Below are positions 48,676-62,227 of a stretch of 64,000 nucleotides of DNA, one piece after another. The notes under the pieces are model-generated. The model was not told where the DNA came from. It ran no database searches and saw only the letters and a list, made by a program, of their open reading frames with translations. Within the stretch, counting starts at the first letter, position 1. Each line of letters starts with the position of its first letter. This DNA is from Vitis vinifera (taxonomy: Eukaryota > Streptophyta > Magnoliopsida > Vitales > Vitaceae). Both the position numbers and the translations under genes were made by a program. Location: positions 7,404,001-7,468,000 of the forward strand of contig NC_081807.1 in assembly GCF_030704535.1 (NCBI RefSeq). The letters are read 5' to 3'.

Positions 48676-51600
48676 CACTACAAGAAAAAAGAGAAACAAT
48701 GACGTTTTTTAACTGTCAAGAAAGAGAAAAGATGGCGTTTCTCTAAAGCGTCATCTTCCGGCCTGTCATTGTATATATTAGCCAACAATGACATTTTTAA
48801 GAAGCATCATCTTTAATTAATCCTTTCAACAACACTTAAAAAAGCGTCATCTTTGAATAATATTAACAATGACACTTGTATAAGTGTCGTAATTGAATAA
48901 TTTTTATTGAAATATTTTTTACAAAATTACCAATTTTGACAGTTATAAGAACGTCATCTTTGAATAGTTTTATCAATGACACTTCTAAAAGCATCATCTT
49001 TGAACACTTGCTATTTAAAATAATATTTATATTCTCTTATTAAAATAATAAATTTCCTGTATAATTAAATAAAAAACAATTAAAAGTCATAAACTAAATT
49101 CAAATTTTACTAATTAAAATATCTTCAAATATGGATGTAAAATAACTTAGTTCGAATAATTAATATAACTAGTTTATATACAATAATTACATCCAAATTT
49201 ATTAATCATATCAAAATATTTCAACAACAATTTCTAAGTCCTTCAATAAAAGAACAAACATGAATGCATTGACGATTAAGATAAACCATAATCTACAAAA
49301 ACCTAATTTAACCTCCTAATGAGTTCATTGATCGATGTAATCTTCGTGGTTTTTGGCATCATGCCTTCATTAATATAATGATTTCTCTTCTTTCAACAAA
49401 CTAGTTTCCTTTGCAACCTGTAACAAAGATAGGAATGATAGAAAATTTCTAAATTTTACATGCAATGACCAAAAAGTATAATTGAAATTATAACTTTTTA
49501 CAAATGTTTAACAAAAATATAATAGTTAGAACCAATATCAAATGAAATGTGGAAAAAATTGACTCACCTTGGCATTGAATTTTAGTTGAAAGAGCCAAGA
49601 ACCCATTTTCAATAATGCAGTCAAGGGAAGAGCAACAATTGAACCTAAGGAATCAATGATGATACATGCATCAATATTGCTCATAATATACATGACAATG
49701 ATTTTATTTTTACATTAAGCAATCGTGTTGACAACATTTTCCATCTAGCACTCCCAACCTAAACTTCATCCATCATCATTTCCAAGGTTTATTAGTACCC
49801 ATGAGCAAGCAACTGTTTTGATTTTATGTATTACTAATTGATATTGTAAGTTGTTATTAGTATAGCAAATAAACTTTTGCTTATTACTTCTCCTTATACT
49901 AACCATGGTAAAGGCATTGGATATGGTCCTCATTTACAAATATGGGGTGAAGAAGACATGCTCTATGAGGCACAAGTGTAAATGTTGTGAAGGGTTTGCC
50001 TCCTATCCTATATTTGCATGTCCTCAAGCATCCACTAGATTATACCACATCAAGGTATGATGGAATACCATCACCTCAATATTAAGGCAATGGCACAATC
50101 ATAATATAATTTTTGTTTTCATATTATTTCATATTTCTTTTTCACACTACAAAGAAGAAAAACTCCTTTTTCTTTAGAGGAAGAAAAAGTAAAAAAAAAA
50201 TAAAAATAGTATAATAATATTTTGATAATACATTTTTCAATTTTTTTTTTAAAAAATAATTCTAGACTTATCATTTATAAAAAAAATTATTTAAATATTT
50301 TTACATTTTAGAAAAGAAAAGAACTAAAAAAAGGAAAAACAAAACGAAACTTCTCACTGTTTTTGTCTTTATAATGAAAGGAATTTGTAAGAAAATAATT
50401 ATCATTTTTGCTATCAAATAGGATCAAAATAATGCTAAAATTTTTAAAATTTGTGAATGATTAAAAGAATGTCAACAAATTTTATACATAACTTAGCACT
50501 AATTCTTGTTTTTAAAAAACAAATAAAAAAAGAAAAGAAAATAGAAAATGTATCCAAACCAGCAGTTAACTATTAAAATTCTAGTAGTGTACCTGGAGAA
50601 AGACCGAAAACCAAAGGGTGAAGAGCTTTAGGGAGACAAAATCCAAGTATTAGAATTGGGCTTCCCTGCAAGTTAGTTAACAAAATTATGGCATTTAATG
50701 AGTTGTGTTTCAAGAAGAAAAGAAAATATTAACTTTTTTATTCATCACAAAAAATTAGGAACTTAATTATTTATCAAAGCTAATAACATAATTCATATAT
50801 GATCCAAAACTGTAAGAAGTTAACAGTCTTAGTTAGCACTAACACCTTTAAGAAGCTCTAAAATCAAATCTATATTTGATAAGTTAATTAAAAAAAATTA
50901 AAGAATAAAAAATAAAATAAAAAATTTAAAGGTTTATCTATATTTTTCAAATTCTTTGGAAATTTTGAAATTTAATTTTTTTTTAGTTTTAAATTTTATT
51001 TAAAACCTTATAACTTTTTAATTAACCATTTAATACATTAAAATCCTTAAAAATTCCCATGACAAAAATAATTGGATTGGATCATTTATTTTTTATGTTG
51101 AGGCTGATAACTCTAATTGCAACTTCTTTTAATATTCATTCTCAATAGATTGAACATCATGAAAAAAAAACAATAGACCCAGGAATCTAGCACTATATAA
51201 AGCTATCTAATTACATCATGACACTATTGTTTGAACATCCAGCAAGCAAAAACATCTTAACTTCAATCTGTTTAAGATACATGGAAGAATTCTTTTAAAC
51301 ATTCAGCAAGTAGTGAATTCAATGATCAGTTATTTTAGACTTACAAATTGATAACCAGCTTGAAATTTATGTTTTCTATCCAAAACATCAAAACCATTAA
51401 TGCTCCACTTATCTCAATAAATATTTTATAAAAAGTAAAAAATTTATTCATGGATTTTGAAAATTTAATGAAGAAATCCCAAATTAGAATGAACATTCTT
51501 AAATTGTTCAACATAATTCAACACTTAATCCTTCTTTTGTTTCCTATGTATTTTGTACTTTTCAATTTCATTTGTTCTAGGTTTTTCCCTAATTATACTT

Positions 51601-54600
51601 ATATTTGTTAAATAAAGAGAGAATATAAGAATCAAGTATCAACATTATTTCATCCTTAAGTTCCCAAACTATCCCTCATTATTCCTATATTTGTTAAATA
51701 AAGAGAAAATATAATAGTCTAAAATCAACACTATTTCATATCTTAAGTTCCCAAATCATGAAATTATCACCATGCCACAAACATAACAATGAGAAAAAAA
51801 AAAGTCATAAAAGTTCCAACATGGTGCCAAACTCCTTGACAAAAACCAACCAAACTAATTGCTTTGATCACTATGAAGGAAAATATGATAATCATTTTTG
51901 CCCATGTATGTATGCAATGGCCTGTTCTAGAGATAGAATTTCAATCACACGTATACCAAAGCACCGTAGGTTACTTGAATCAATAATATCTCAAAAGTTA
52001 ACAAGAGCACAGACAAAAAACTATAACTTACCTGGTGTAATTCTTTGAGCTCACCCTCAACAAATCTAAATTTATCTGTGGGGATGTACCATAGACATCT
52101 CTAAAGGCAACTCCACTATTGGGGCATAATACATTAGTAAGAATAAAAAATTTAATGAAGTAAATAAAAATGGGTAATTATTGATCTGATACATTCTCTA
52201 TCATGGCATCAATCTCTATATTGGGTGGGAATTGGAGCAGCAAAAGACAAACCCTGCAAATATAGACACCAAACAATCTCAGCATAAAAGAAAACAAAAT
52301 TTCAAAAATAAACAAATTGATTCAATTCTGTTAGGAATATTAGGCTAATCCAACCTATGGTAATCACTCTAAAGAGGGGAGGGAGGGGTGAATAGGGTGA
52401 TGGTCTCTTTTCGCAAATTTAAACTATGTGAATGAAGAAACAATTATATGCAAGTATATAATAAGCAATATAAATACAATTGCATATAAATTAAAAGAGT
52501 AGGGAAGAGAGAATGCAAACACAAGAGTTTATAATGGTTCGGCGTAACCCGACCTACATCCACTATCCTCTAGCTTCAATCCCGAGCTTGAGGTTCCACT
52601 AATTCAAGGCTTCCAAACCAAGCCTTCAAGCAATACAATTGGATTATGGTTCCAATTCACCCTCTTGGACTTTTGGCTCCAAGCACCCTTTACACTTCTC
52701 AAGAGATATCCCACTCTTGAACAATCCCTCAAGTGATACCTCACACTTGAGAAACTTCATTTCAAAGGTTTACAAATAAAATGATCTCTCAAAAATCCTA
52801 GCACAAGAACTTTAAGCTCAAATGATACAAGAAATACTAGGATTGAATGGTACACTAAAGATATGGAAGTTTTGAAATAATGGTGCACTAAAAAATACTC
52901 TTCCAAGGCTCAAATATAATCAAGAAAGATTTGGGAAGGTTAAGATATTTAAACAATGAAGATTGGAGCATTTTTATTTAAGAGAAAAACCAAACTAGCC
53001 GTTTGGGGGTTCAACCGATTGACTAGCCGTTAGCATTAAATGCTTGGCAGGTGACCGTTAGCCTCAATCGGACCTCGACAGGAAAGATAATTAACTCGAA
53101 CGGGAAGAGAAAGCCACTGGGAGAGAGAGAAACTTTTTGGCCTTCCTCAACCAGTACTCGATTGGACGAGCACAACCGGTCGACCAGTTCCTTAACTGGT
53201 TGAACCGGTTGAGCCAGTTTTTGGCTCAACACCCAACATTTTTCAACTTAAAACCTTTTAACACAAGTTTGAAAATCATTTAACACAAGGTTTTAGTTGA
53301 AAACATGAAATCATCCAATTCTAAAGATATTTAAAACAATATTACTCTTGGATGATTTTGGTGCATAAATAAAGAATGAAATGCATGAAAGTCCTAGTGC
53401 ACCAACAACCTTACAAAGAGATCTTATGAAGCTTGGGTCTTGAAAAACTCTTCTCTTTGAGGTGGTCTTCTTCTTCATGATTTCTCCTTGGCTTGATTTT
53501 TCTTTGTGATTGCCACTTTGGAAATCGTCTTGCCTAATCACACTTGAAATATGATCATTAGTTCTAAACCTTGTTTTGTTATCATCAAAATCAAGATTAA
53601 CTAAACCTTGGTTTCACAAATACCTTTTTGAGTCCCTCTTTGCAACAGCTATTAAGTGAGATTCTGATGCTCTGTTCACTCACAATATGAGCAACCCAAC
53701 TGAAACAATCTAACATCATTGCACAGAATTTGATCATTGACATGTTTCAAAATATTTTACCCATTCCAAATATCAATTAAATTTATGAACAATTTTAAAA
53801 ACCTATGAATTCTAAATAATTTATAAACAACACAATTTAAATAAATATGAAAATTTTCAACTTGATTCCACAAAAATGTAAAAACTCCTTCCAAATAGCC
53901 CAACCTAGGAAGTCACGAATTCACGATCCATAGTCCCAATTTCTAAAATCTTTCTAATTAAAAAATTTTCACTTTTGCAAAAACTTTTTGCTTTTCACTG
54001 TAGGATGTCTATGCTGCCTTTAGCAACTGCCATTACCATAAAACTTCCTCTTCTTCCAACCCATAGACTCGTCTCTTTAGTTGGTTGTTTGATCTTTACT
54101 ACATTAATCCCAAAATAAATCTTCTTCACAAGATGCAAATCAGATTTGCATGGGTCTTGAAATGAAAACCTCCACATCTTCTAGTAGCTTCACAAAGGAG
54201 ACGAGAGCAAGATCTTGAAAATGAAAGCCCCCAAATAGCTCTAGTTTAGGACCAACTACATGTTGTCGTTTCATGATGTGATGAATCACCTCGAAATTGC
54301 CTTTTGCCTCATTTCTTATTTGTTCCCATTCGAATCTATGAGATTCCATTCCCTAAAAGTCAATAGAAATATAGGTTGAGGTGTGAATATGGTACTCTTC
54401 CAAGGGTTACGGTTTTTGATAGAGAGTGAAGGCTTAGGGTTTTCGAAAGGAGTGAAGGCTTAGGGTTTTTTATGCTCTAAGGGTTTGGGTCTTCTAAGGG
54501 CTTTTATACTCATATCTAGTATGATGTGTAAGAAAATGGCCAAGGTTTATCGGGTTGTGAAACATGCTTTTTGCGGGTGCAAAGAATTCAATGAAGGGAA

Positions 54601-54850
54601 TAAAAAATATTAAATATTGTGTTAAAAAGTACATGACACTTATGAGAAGTGCCAAGGATTCCTATTGATGCTTGTACACAATGACACTTAAAAATAGGCC
54701 CAACGTCTTTAAGCTTATTCAGCTCAATGACGCTTATAAAAGCGCCATAGTAAACAAGCGCCAACATTTGTGTATATCCAACTAAATAATGACGTTTTTA
54801 AAAAAATGCCAAGGATATAAGCATCCTTGTTTTGGTTTTTTGTAGTAGTG
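48676..54850 (+). mobile_element. Non-autonomous CACTA (En/Spm-type) DNA transposon inside the third xylanase copy
   Basis: The left end is CACTACAAGAAAAAAGAG and the right end, read in reverse, is CACTACTACAAAAAACC, both with the CACTA signature. A perfect 3-bp target duplication ATA flanks it (48673-48675 and 54851-54853), as CACTA elements make. Subterminal repeats of the type GCGTCAT and TGACGCTT or TGACACTT lie in the first 350 bp and the last 200 bp, in both orientations. No reading frame resembles a TnpA or TnpD transposase, so movement would need help from elsewhere. A solo LTR (52329-53618) lies inside. Apart from it, the 6175 bp are AT-rich with no gene I recognise. Confidence 0.88.
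52329..53618 (-). mobile_element. Solo LTR (family X, copy 1) inside the CACTA element
   Basis: The stretch starts TGTTAGGAATATTAGGC and ends CTTGGTTTCACA, with flanks AATTC (52324-52328) and AATAC (53619-53623), a 5-bp duplication with one mismatch. A second copy begins at 55619. No coding interior is present, so it fits a solo LTR. The reverse complement resembles the element that starts at 56080 (shared TTTTGATGATAACAAA near one end and a G-rich GGGTGAAT(A/T)GGGT block near the other), so I place it on the minus strand. Confidence 0.75.
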
Positions 54851-55618
54851 ATATAGTTTACTCATAAACAAACATAAACTTCCAGAGACTAGAATTGATG
54901 AGGAATGTGAGAATCCAAGCAATTGATGCCCAAGGAAATCACCTTGTCAGCCCAAGAATAGAACTTAAGCAAAATAAACAAAGTTTTCCATTCAGTGCTC
55001 CCATTAGTGAGTTCCAAAAACCCTAACTTCCAAAAATAGATCACCTTAAAGTTCATAGTCCCCTAACATAAGGACTATCATGTTTCCATTCTGAAAACAT
55101 AATGACATCAATGTCCACAATTACAACATTTTATATCCAGTTGGGTTCTCTCACTTTCACATAGCCAACTCCACACCGTAGATAGAAGGATCAACTCGTG
55201 AGAAATACAAAGTTAATTTATCCCAGGGATGTTGTTAATGAAAATTTGCATTTCTTATTCTCCAAAGACAAGCTCAATTGAGTGATTATAATATCTCAAA
55301 TCGGATAAGGGAAGAACTTTATGACATACTATAAGGTCATTGTTATGCATGCAGAAGCCTTAATGTAAATATATTAATAGAAGAATCCAAAATATAAAAC
55401 AACCACACATAAATTATGTATGTGATTTCATTTTATTAGATAATTTCATCGTAAATAGATAATTTTTTGTTTACTATTAGGTTGTTGTCAATTTCAAAAA
55501 ATTTGGAGAAAATTCAAGTTTTCAAGAAACTTATGTGCTCCTAGTATATGGTTTCTAAGTTTCAATACTTGCATTCATACTTGTTTTCCTTTTTTGTGTG
55601 AATGCCTAGAAATATGTA

Positions 55619-56079
55619 TGTTAGAAAAATAGGCTAATCAAACCTAAGATAATCACCTTAAAGAGGAGTGGGGGGTGAATAAGGTGATGATATCTTTTTA
55701 CAAATTCAAACTATATGAATGCAAAAAAAATAATTTTATGCAATTTATATAATAAAAACAATATAAAGACAATTGCATCTAAAATAAAAGAGTTGAGAAG
55801 AGAGAACGCAAACATAAGATTTTTATAGTGGTTCAACACAACTTAACCTACGTTCACTCTCCTCTAACTTCAATTCCAAGTTTGAGGTTTCACTAATTCA
55901 ATGCTTCTAAACCAAGCCTTCAAGCAATATAATTGGATTATGATTTCAATCAATCTTCTTGAACTTTTAGTTCTAAGCACTTTTTACAATCCTCAACAGA
56001 TACATCACTCTTGAACAACTCCTCAAGTGATACTCCACACTTGAAAATCCTTAAGTGATACTTAACACTTAAACTATTC
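55619..56079 (-). repeat. Family X repeat, copy 2, first part
   Basis: It starts TGTTAGAAAAATAGGCTAATC and follows 52329-52790 step by step (AAGAGGAGTGGGGGGTGAATA, GCTTCTAAACCAAGCCTTCA). At 56079 it is interrupted by another element and resumes at 63345. Confidence 0.8.
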
Positions 56080-58849
56080 TATTAGCCCAAAGGTTCTCCT
56101 AATCGAGTTTTGATGATAACAAACCATGGTTAAGTGACTAATTGGTTTAATGGTTAAGAATCTTAGGCATAAACTCGAAAATTCATCAAATGACCAAATG
56201 GATACAAGATCGAGACTTGTGATCATAGGAAACGAATGTAAGATGAATGCATGGGTACACTTAAGTTTTTCATATCATTTCATGCATATTTGAAAACTCG
56301 GTTTATCCTTTAAACTTTCAATTTCATTAAAACCCGAGTTTTTATCAAATATACCTTAGGCAAAATGTTTTAAAATTAGCATAATAATTCACCTAAAGAC
56401 CTTACTTAAGTGTTAGAAAAGAAACGAATTGAAAAATATAGGTTTTCGAGGCCAAAAGGCTCAACTGATCGAGGTTATGGCCAATTGGCTCAACCGGTTA
56501 GGGAACCAGTCGATCGGTTGCCCTTGTCCGATTGAGGTCCGGTCGAGGGATGTCCAAAATCTTCTCTCTCTCCCAATAGTCTCCTCTTCCAGGATGAGGT
56601 TCATCTCTTCCCAGTTGAGGTCCGATCGAGATCTGGTTGAGGCAACGGTAATGTGGACCCGCATTTTTCACGTGCGCCCCCACTCGATTGGCGAGACTCG
56701 CTTTTTATTTGTGAAAAAATAATTTTTGGAAAAAATTTGGAGTCGCCACCTATTTTATTTTTATTTTAAAGGGAAAATAAAACAAGAAAGAAAAACCCTA
56801 AAAAGTGACTCAATAGTTTTGGAAAAAGCATGTATTTGGGAAACCTAAGTCTAGGTCCGGGGATCAGGTTACTTATTAGGAAGGTACCTCTAGGAGGTAG
56901 CACCCCTCTAAGCCCTAAAAAGGTCTTTATTGACTAAATTGGGGAAATGGGGCAATTAATTGATTAATTGAGAGTACCTAGATAGACATAGGTGATTTCA
57001 AAAAATAGCATGCTAAACAAGATCAAATCACAATAAAGGAGAGTTAGCGTACGTACCTGAATCACTTCTTGAGCGCTATCACAAAACATCAAAGGTTAGT
57101 ATAGGAATATATCACACAACATGCATCTTCATCAAATATGATCAAACAATCAAATAAATATCAAGACAATCAAGTATGATACCAAACAAGGGCAATGACA
57201 TGCATATTCATGAAATTTTGGAAAGTGTAATGGTAGAGAGCATACCTGGACTGCAAGCTGTGCGATAAAATGAGAAATAAGGTTAGCTCGATAATAAGTG
57301 TAAAACAATCTCATGTATCCACATAGAGGAAGCACAATCAAACAAACAATATTGAGGAAAACATCATGAATGTCGGGCCCCCACCAAAGCCCTAATTAAT
57401 TTTGCATGAATTGATTCTACGAATTCCATTATTTGGAATCATGAAGTTTATTCATGCTTGTTGAAAATCGAGAAAATCATTAAAGTAGCTGAAAATCAAA
57501 TAAAATAGTGAAAACGCATGCCGGAAGGAAAATGACAGCAAAAGATTTGTTAAAATATGGATTTTAAACCTAGAAACTCCTAAAGAAGCTTAACAAAAAC
57601 TAGAGTTATTTTGACGGAAAATGGTTTTGAAATCTAAATTTAAAATGTATAAGATCACAAAAAGAAGAAAAAGAAACATTAAAAAGAGTATGATGTGTGG
57701 CAAGGTGGCCAAGCCGGATCAGTGTCTAGGCTACTTTTGAGACAGAATTACTTGGGTTGCCTGAGGATGTTTCTGCAAATTGCTGAAATGGAATTCTACG
57801 TTCTGACATCAGTGGTCACTGTTTGCAAACTCAATTCACTCAAAGCAACTATGGATAAAGAAATTTCACTACCATCTCTTCCCAAAGTTTCTGTTTTCAT
57901 GCTACTGGCATCACAACCCAAACCAGATTGGTGTAGTCCAACTGATGTCTTCCAATATTTCTTCTAATTCAGGTTTAGAGAATGACGAGAAGTCATTTGG
58001 ATTCACCACATTGGAGGGAATAAAACCATTGTCATTATTCTAAAGGTGCTTCACCATGGCAGGAAAGAGGAAACGCTGACGGAAAAGCAATTACAGCTTA
58101 TCATCTGATCTGGAAACATGTATGAGTAGTTTCTCTTATATAAACATCTGAGTTCCATTTCTGTTGTCAACTTGCTCACATATAGTTTTCTTCAATTGAG
58201 TGCTAGTGTTTTAATTGATTTTCAGATATTCAATTTCCTGAATAACTTCCCATTCTTTAAGCGCATTGAATTGCTCAGAATCCGAAGTTTACCCTCAGTC
58301 AATAAGATTCAGCTACTTCTTCGCGTGAAACTTTCTTGCTATCGATTTTGTTGCATGACAGGGCATCTTGAGAAAACCCCACTCATCTCCTTGTTTGTAT
58401 TCTCACATGCCTTAGATGGAAGTTGAAACACCAATTATAAGGTTTCTTCAAGCTTCATGCTATCAACCTCTTCAGCCTGTGGTCTAGTTTTAGTTATGGC
58501 ATTTGTTTGTAGTGTCCTATTTTTCTGAATTAGCCTCAAAGATATTCACAAGCTTGTCCTCCAACTGTGCTTCCTGTGAGCTTGACTCTTCTGTCTCTCT
58601 TTTCATTTCTTTCACAATCTTCTTACGAGTTTACCTTGTCAGTTTGCTGAGTATCTCATCTGATATGGGAGTAAAGGGAAAGAGGTCACCACTAGGTTTT
58701 TATTTGCTCTCCTCATCATCAATTTGCTTTTAGAGAGCATCGTAAGCCTTAATGGATGAACCAATATGCTATTCATGTGGGGTTAACGTAAACAACGTAT
58801 AGGTAGTCTCTATTCCTTCTAGATCAATAATCGATTATCCAACCATGCA

Positions 58850-59551
58850 TTAATAAGCCCCCTTACGTTTACATAATAATTGCTTCTCGGTGTCACTTCT
58901 GCGCTTAAATTTTCCTTCCTTTCCTTTAATTGGTGGGGGCTTAAAAGATTGGGGTTTGAGATAGTGATGTTTTCTGTGCTTGACCAGAAGGTTCAGGCTG
59001 CGAGGGGTCTGGCTGTAGTTGTGGTGAAAAGGGGGCATGGCGCCTTATTGGAATAGATGGCACTGCAGGAGATAAACTCTGCAAATTATGGGGAAGCCAT
59101 TTTTGCAAGTCACCTAGCTGCGCATTCTGAATTAGTTTAGGCAAAGTGTCAAGAGTAAGTTGCTTATGAGACCTTATGTTGAACTGTCTTGAATATTGAA
59201 AGGCTTTTATATCAGGGAGCCTCAAAGAATGAACTTGTAGACGTTCTGGCTGGTGCATTGGTGACTGTCTAGATAGTGATGCAGCTCCTGCAAACTGAAG
59301 CCATTGTTGTCCAACAATACCAGTAGTAGACCTTGAACTAGCATTTGTCAAAACCCAAAATCTAACGCTCCAGCATGAGATGACCCTATCAGTGGTCTAA
59401 AGCCTGTCATGGCCAGAGAAGAGCTTGCACTTGCTGACAACCCACTAACAGTAGGGTAACCTTCTAAATGACCTGAAATAAGTGTATTGATGCCTGAATG
59501 CTTCAGTCCATCTGTAGAATGTGGCTCTTGTAACGGCCACAGTGATGACAT
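58850..59551 (-). pseudogene. Gln/Pro/Ser-rich gene fragment inside the large LTR-type element
   Basis: Two consecutive minus-strand frames, 59551-59348 and 59351-58941, look like a broken protein-coding segment. Their peptides include SLWPLQEPHSTDGLKHSG, SRSTTGIVGQQWLQFAGAAS and IPIRRHAPFSPQLQPDPSQP. Composition is unlike the surrounding AT-rich repeat DNA. I do not recognise the family. It could be a captured host gene piece with a frameshift between the two frames. Confidence 0.5.
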
Positions 59552-60139
59552 ACTGTGCCCAAGAGCTCTTTGTTCTCTCTGTTATGAGGATATTGAATCC
59601 AATGGAAGTTTCTCTATCAACACTTGACCCAACATCATATATATTTTATGGTTTCTGAAGCTGGTTTTCAATCCAATTTCTCAAAATCATCAGAAGTCCA
59701 CTTCTTCATTCTGAGTCTCTCATAATTTGACCACTGATTCTCTAAAAGAATTCTCTACATCAGAGTGAGAACCTCCACTTGATATTTTCCCCAATTCCTT
59801 CAAGGAGTATATGGTAACCCTCTATATTCAGCAAGTCTATTTTAGAAACATGATAAAGCACATACAAAGAATATGACAATTATTTTCTCCTCTAAATTCA
59901 TATGAGATTGAAGACTTGAGAAGTAACTTTGCGAACAGGGCATATCTGGAACCTCGGTCCCAGGAGGAAACGGTCAAAAGTACCTGAAAAGGATTCGTGT
60001 GATAAACTAACAGCTGGCAGGAAACAACTTTCTCCCTTGCACTTGACCATCAAGCTTCAGAAAATTCACATTGTGTTTCTCATTCATTTCTACATTGAAT
60101 TGATCAAAGCAGTTTGGCGGGATGTCCTCAGCATTTGTG

Positions 60140-60952
60140 CTAGTAAGAATTTTTAACATGGTTGACACAGCTAAGATAATCACCACCTTGCAAACTGATT
60201 TCCGAAGCACAAAGTAGCAACTGGAATTTTCGGTATTGGCAACATGTATCCTTCTTTAAATATAAATGATTGGGAATAACCATAAAATTTAGCTGCTCAA
60301 TTATTGTACGAAAATGTCTTAGAGATCTCTCTTCATGTGCCTTCTGTAGAAAATTAACTATCAACAAGTAATGTGCATTATGGTTCCAAGACTCTCTATG
60401 TAACCACTTCTGTAGCTGTGGTATTGCCTCTGGTCTACTCATGCACCAGTATCTGCATGCTGGGAAAGAGAATTTCTGGTTGCTCTCTGCCACTGGCAAA
60501 ACAAACAACTGCTCTAGCACCAAGGATCTCAAATGCTGATTTTGAACTCTCTTTATTGGGAGAATGGGAGGGGTCTACAATACAGCACCTACTAGCATTA
60601 TGAGCATCTTCCCCTTTGTGAGAGGATAGTAAAGAATAACCGAGAAGATTCCTTATCAAAACACTATTTAAGGAACATGTGAAGAGCTTTTCTAAGGTGA
60701 TGAATTCCATTTTCAAATCTAAGGCAGTGCTCTGATCCTTGTGTGGACTCATCACCAATTCTAATGATGGGACTGTCCATCAATATGTATAATACCTCCA
60801 GTATCTTCAAACTCTGCCTGTGGATTGAATAACCTGTTCTTTTCAAGCAGTAAATAGAGGTCCTCCCAAGCGTCAGGGAAAGATTCTTTAACTAAACTTC
60901 TTACACAGTGGTGCAGAGCAAGGAACTCATCATATATCGCCAATACAGCCAA
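60140..60952 (-). pseudogene. Captured fragment resembling a plant TPR protein (SKI3-like)
   Basis: Minus-strand frames overlap between 60952 and 60140 with shifts between them. Pieces include IYDEFLALHHCVRSLVKESF and FPDAWEDLYLLLEKNRLF, then NASRCCIVDPSHSPNKESSK with FEILGARAVVCFASG, then FSFPACRYWCMSRPEAIPQL with QKWLHRESWNHNAHYLLIVN and YRKFQLLLCASEISLQGGDY. Helical repeat character and several phrases recall the C-terminal part of plant SKI3 (a TPR scaffold of the Ski RNA-decay complex). That match is from memory and not verified. Stops and frameshifts show it is not functional here. It may extend above 60952 towards 61450. Confidence 0.5.
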
Positions 60953-62227
60953 CTAATTTTGGGGATTTCCACTATCTGGCCAAATTATTGTTGCGTCTCT
61001 ATAACAGGTAGCAGTAACTGACCAATCGCAACTCTGAATATCAGGTTTTTCATAGAGTTCTCTGTATCTTTAGATTTGATATTCTGTCTTGCATCAACTG
61101 GATAATATTCATTGACAATATTGACTCCTATTTAGATGTCTTATTGGTCTTCTTCATAACTGAAGGTCTTCTACCAATTTTCTAGGATTGATGAGACTGC
61201 ATATCTTAAATCACTCTGACAGGACCACTTCAAGCGGGGTTCACAAGCAATGGGATATTCTTTCCATAAAACTTCAGCATGCCATCTGGTTACCTGTCCC
61301 GTTTCTACACAATTCTCACACGATCGACCCAGATTCATAAAATAAGCTCCAGTTATGGAGTGTTAGCGGGACCCAAAACTGAAGAAATTCATACCACATA
61401 TTCACCACTTTTCTGGTAACCCATGTCTCAACCAATGTAAAGCTTCCAAACTTCGGTATCAAAGTTTCAGCAGGCATTATCATTTGGTGAAGCACTTATG
61501 ATTATGCACCCAAAATCCCTCATGAAGAACAAAGGGATGCAATCGAGAAAACAGAGTATAAAGAACGAAAACAACACAGAAAAAATAAATAAATAAATAA
61601 AACTGAGGAACTCATGAAAGCCTTATTTCAAATTTCATTCAACAGGCTCGGATCGGTGGGAGGATGATCAAGAACAGATTCGAGGCAAACTAGCAAATAA
61701 CCAATATCAACAAACAATTTTGTGGCCCTCTTCGTCCACACCAAAGAACAGTATATTAAACATTAAAATGAACATACAGAGGAAAAATCAGATATGGGTA
61801 AGAATCCCAAAAGTAACGAGAAAAATACCTGGATAAACTCGGTTGCACTTGCTCCTTTCCTGGTCCTTTGTGCTTTCTCCAACTCCTCTGTGCTTTCTCC
61901 TAAAAAATCCTCAGAATTTCTCATAATCCTCCAATGCGTGCTGCTCCACTAATCTTTTCCTTTTCTCACATATATATATATTACCCCCCTAAAACCTAAA
62001 TCTCTTTAAAAAAAAAAAGGTAAATTCTCTTATTTCCCCTCTTCTTTTCTCCCTTTCCTTTTTTTTAAATCTTCCAATTCAAAGGCAATCTTCCTAATTT
62101 CAAATCCCTCTCCAAAACCTTCCAAGGAGAGTCCCACTTTCCTTAAACTCCAATGGTAAGTTTCCTTGCAAAAGCATGAAATTTTTTAAAGTAAATAATT
62201 GAGTGAATAACTAAACAAGTAAACAAA

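Larger units (their letters stand above)
47641..55325 (+). pseudogene. Third GH10 xylanase copy, dead and split by a CACTA element
   Basis: Scattered pieces match gene B in order and orientation. 47641-47690 recalls the end of exon 4 (GATTCTGGTCCTGCTGGGCTC). 48030-48056 has the start of exon 5 (AGTAAAAATACATCACTAGAG). 48495-48550 has the rest of exon 5 (GAACCATTCACTCAAAACAA), pushed about 440 bp away. After the CACTA element, 54890-55325 has a degenerate exon 6 (GTGAGAATCCAAGCAATTGA, CTTAAGCAAAATAAA) that reaches the region of the acid/base Glu and then stops. Exons 1-3 and 7 were not seen. Frameshifts and stops are frequent, so no protein is possible. The copy was probably decayed or truncated around the time of the CACTA insertion, but the order is not certain. 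Confidence 0.85.

Noticed and set aside
57695..57967. Plus-strand 90-aa frame inside the innermost LTR element
   Set aside because: No recognisable domain. Protein-like frames in the same block run on the minus strand, so this is more likely a shadow.
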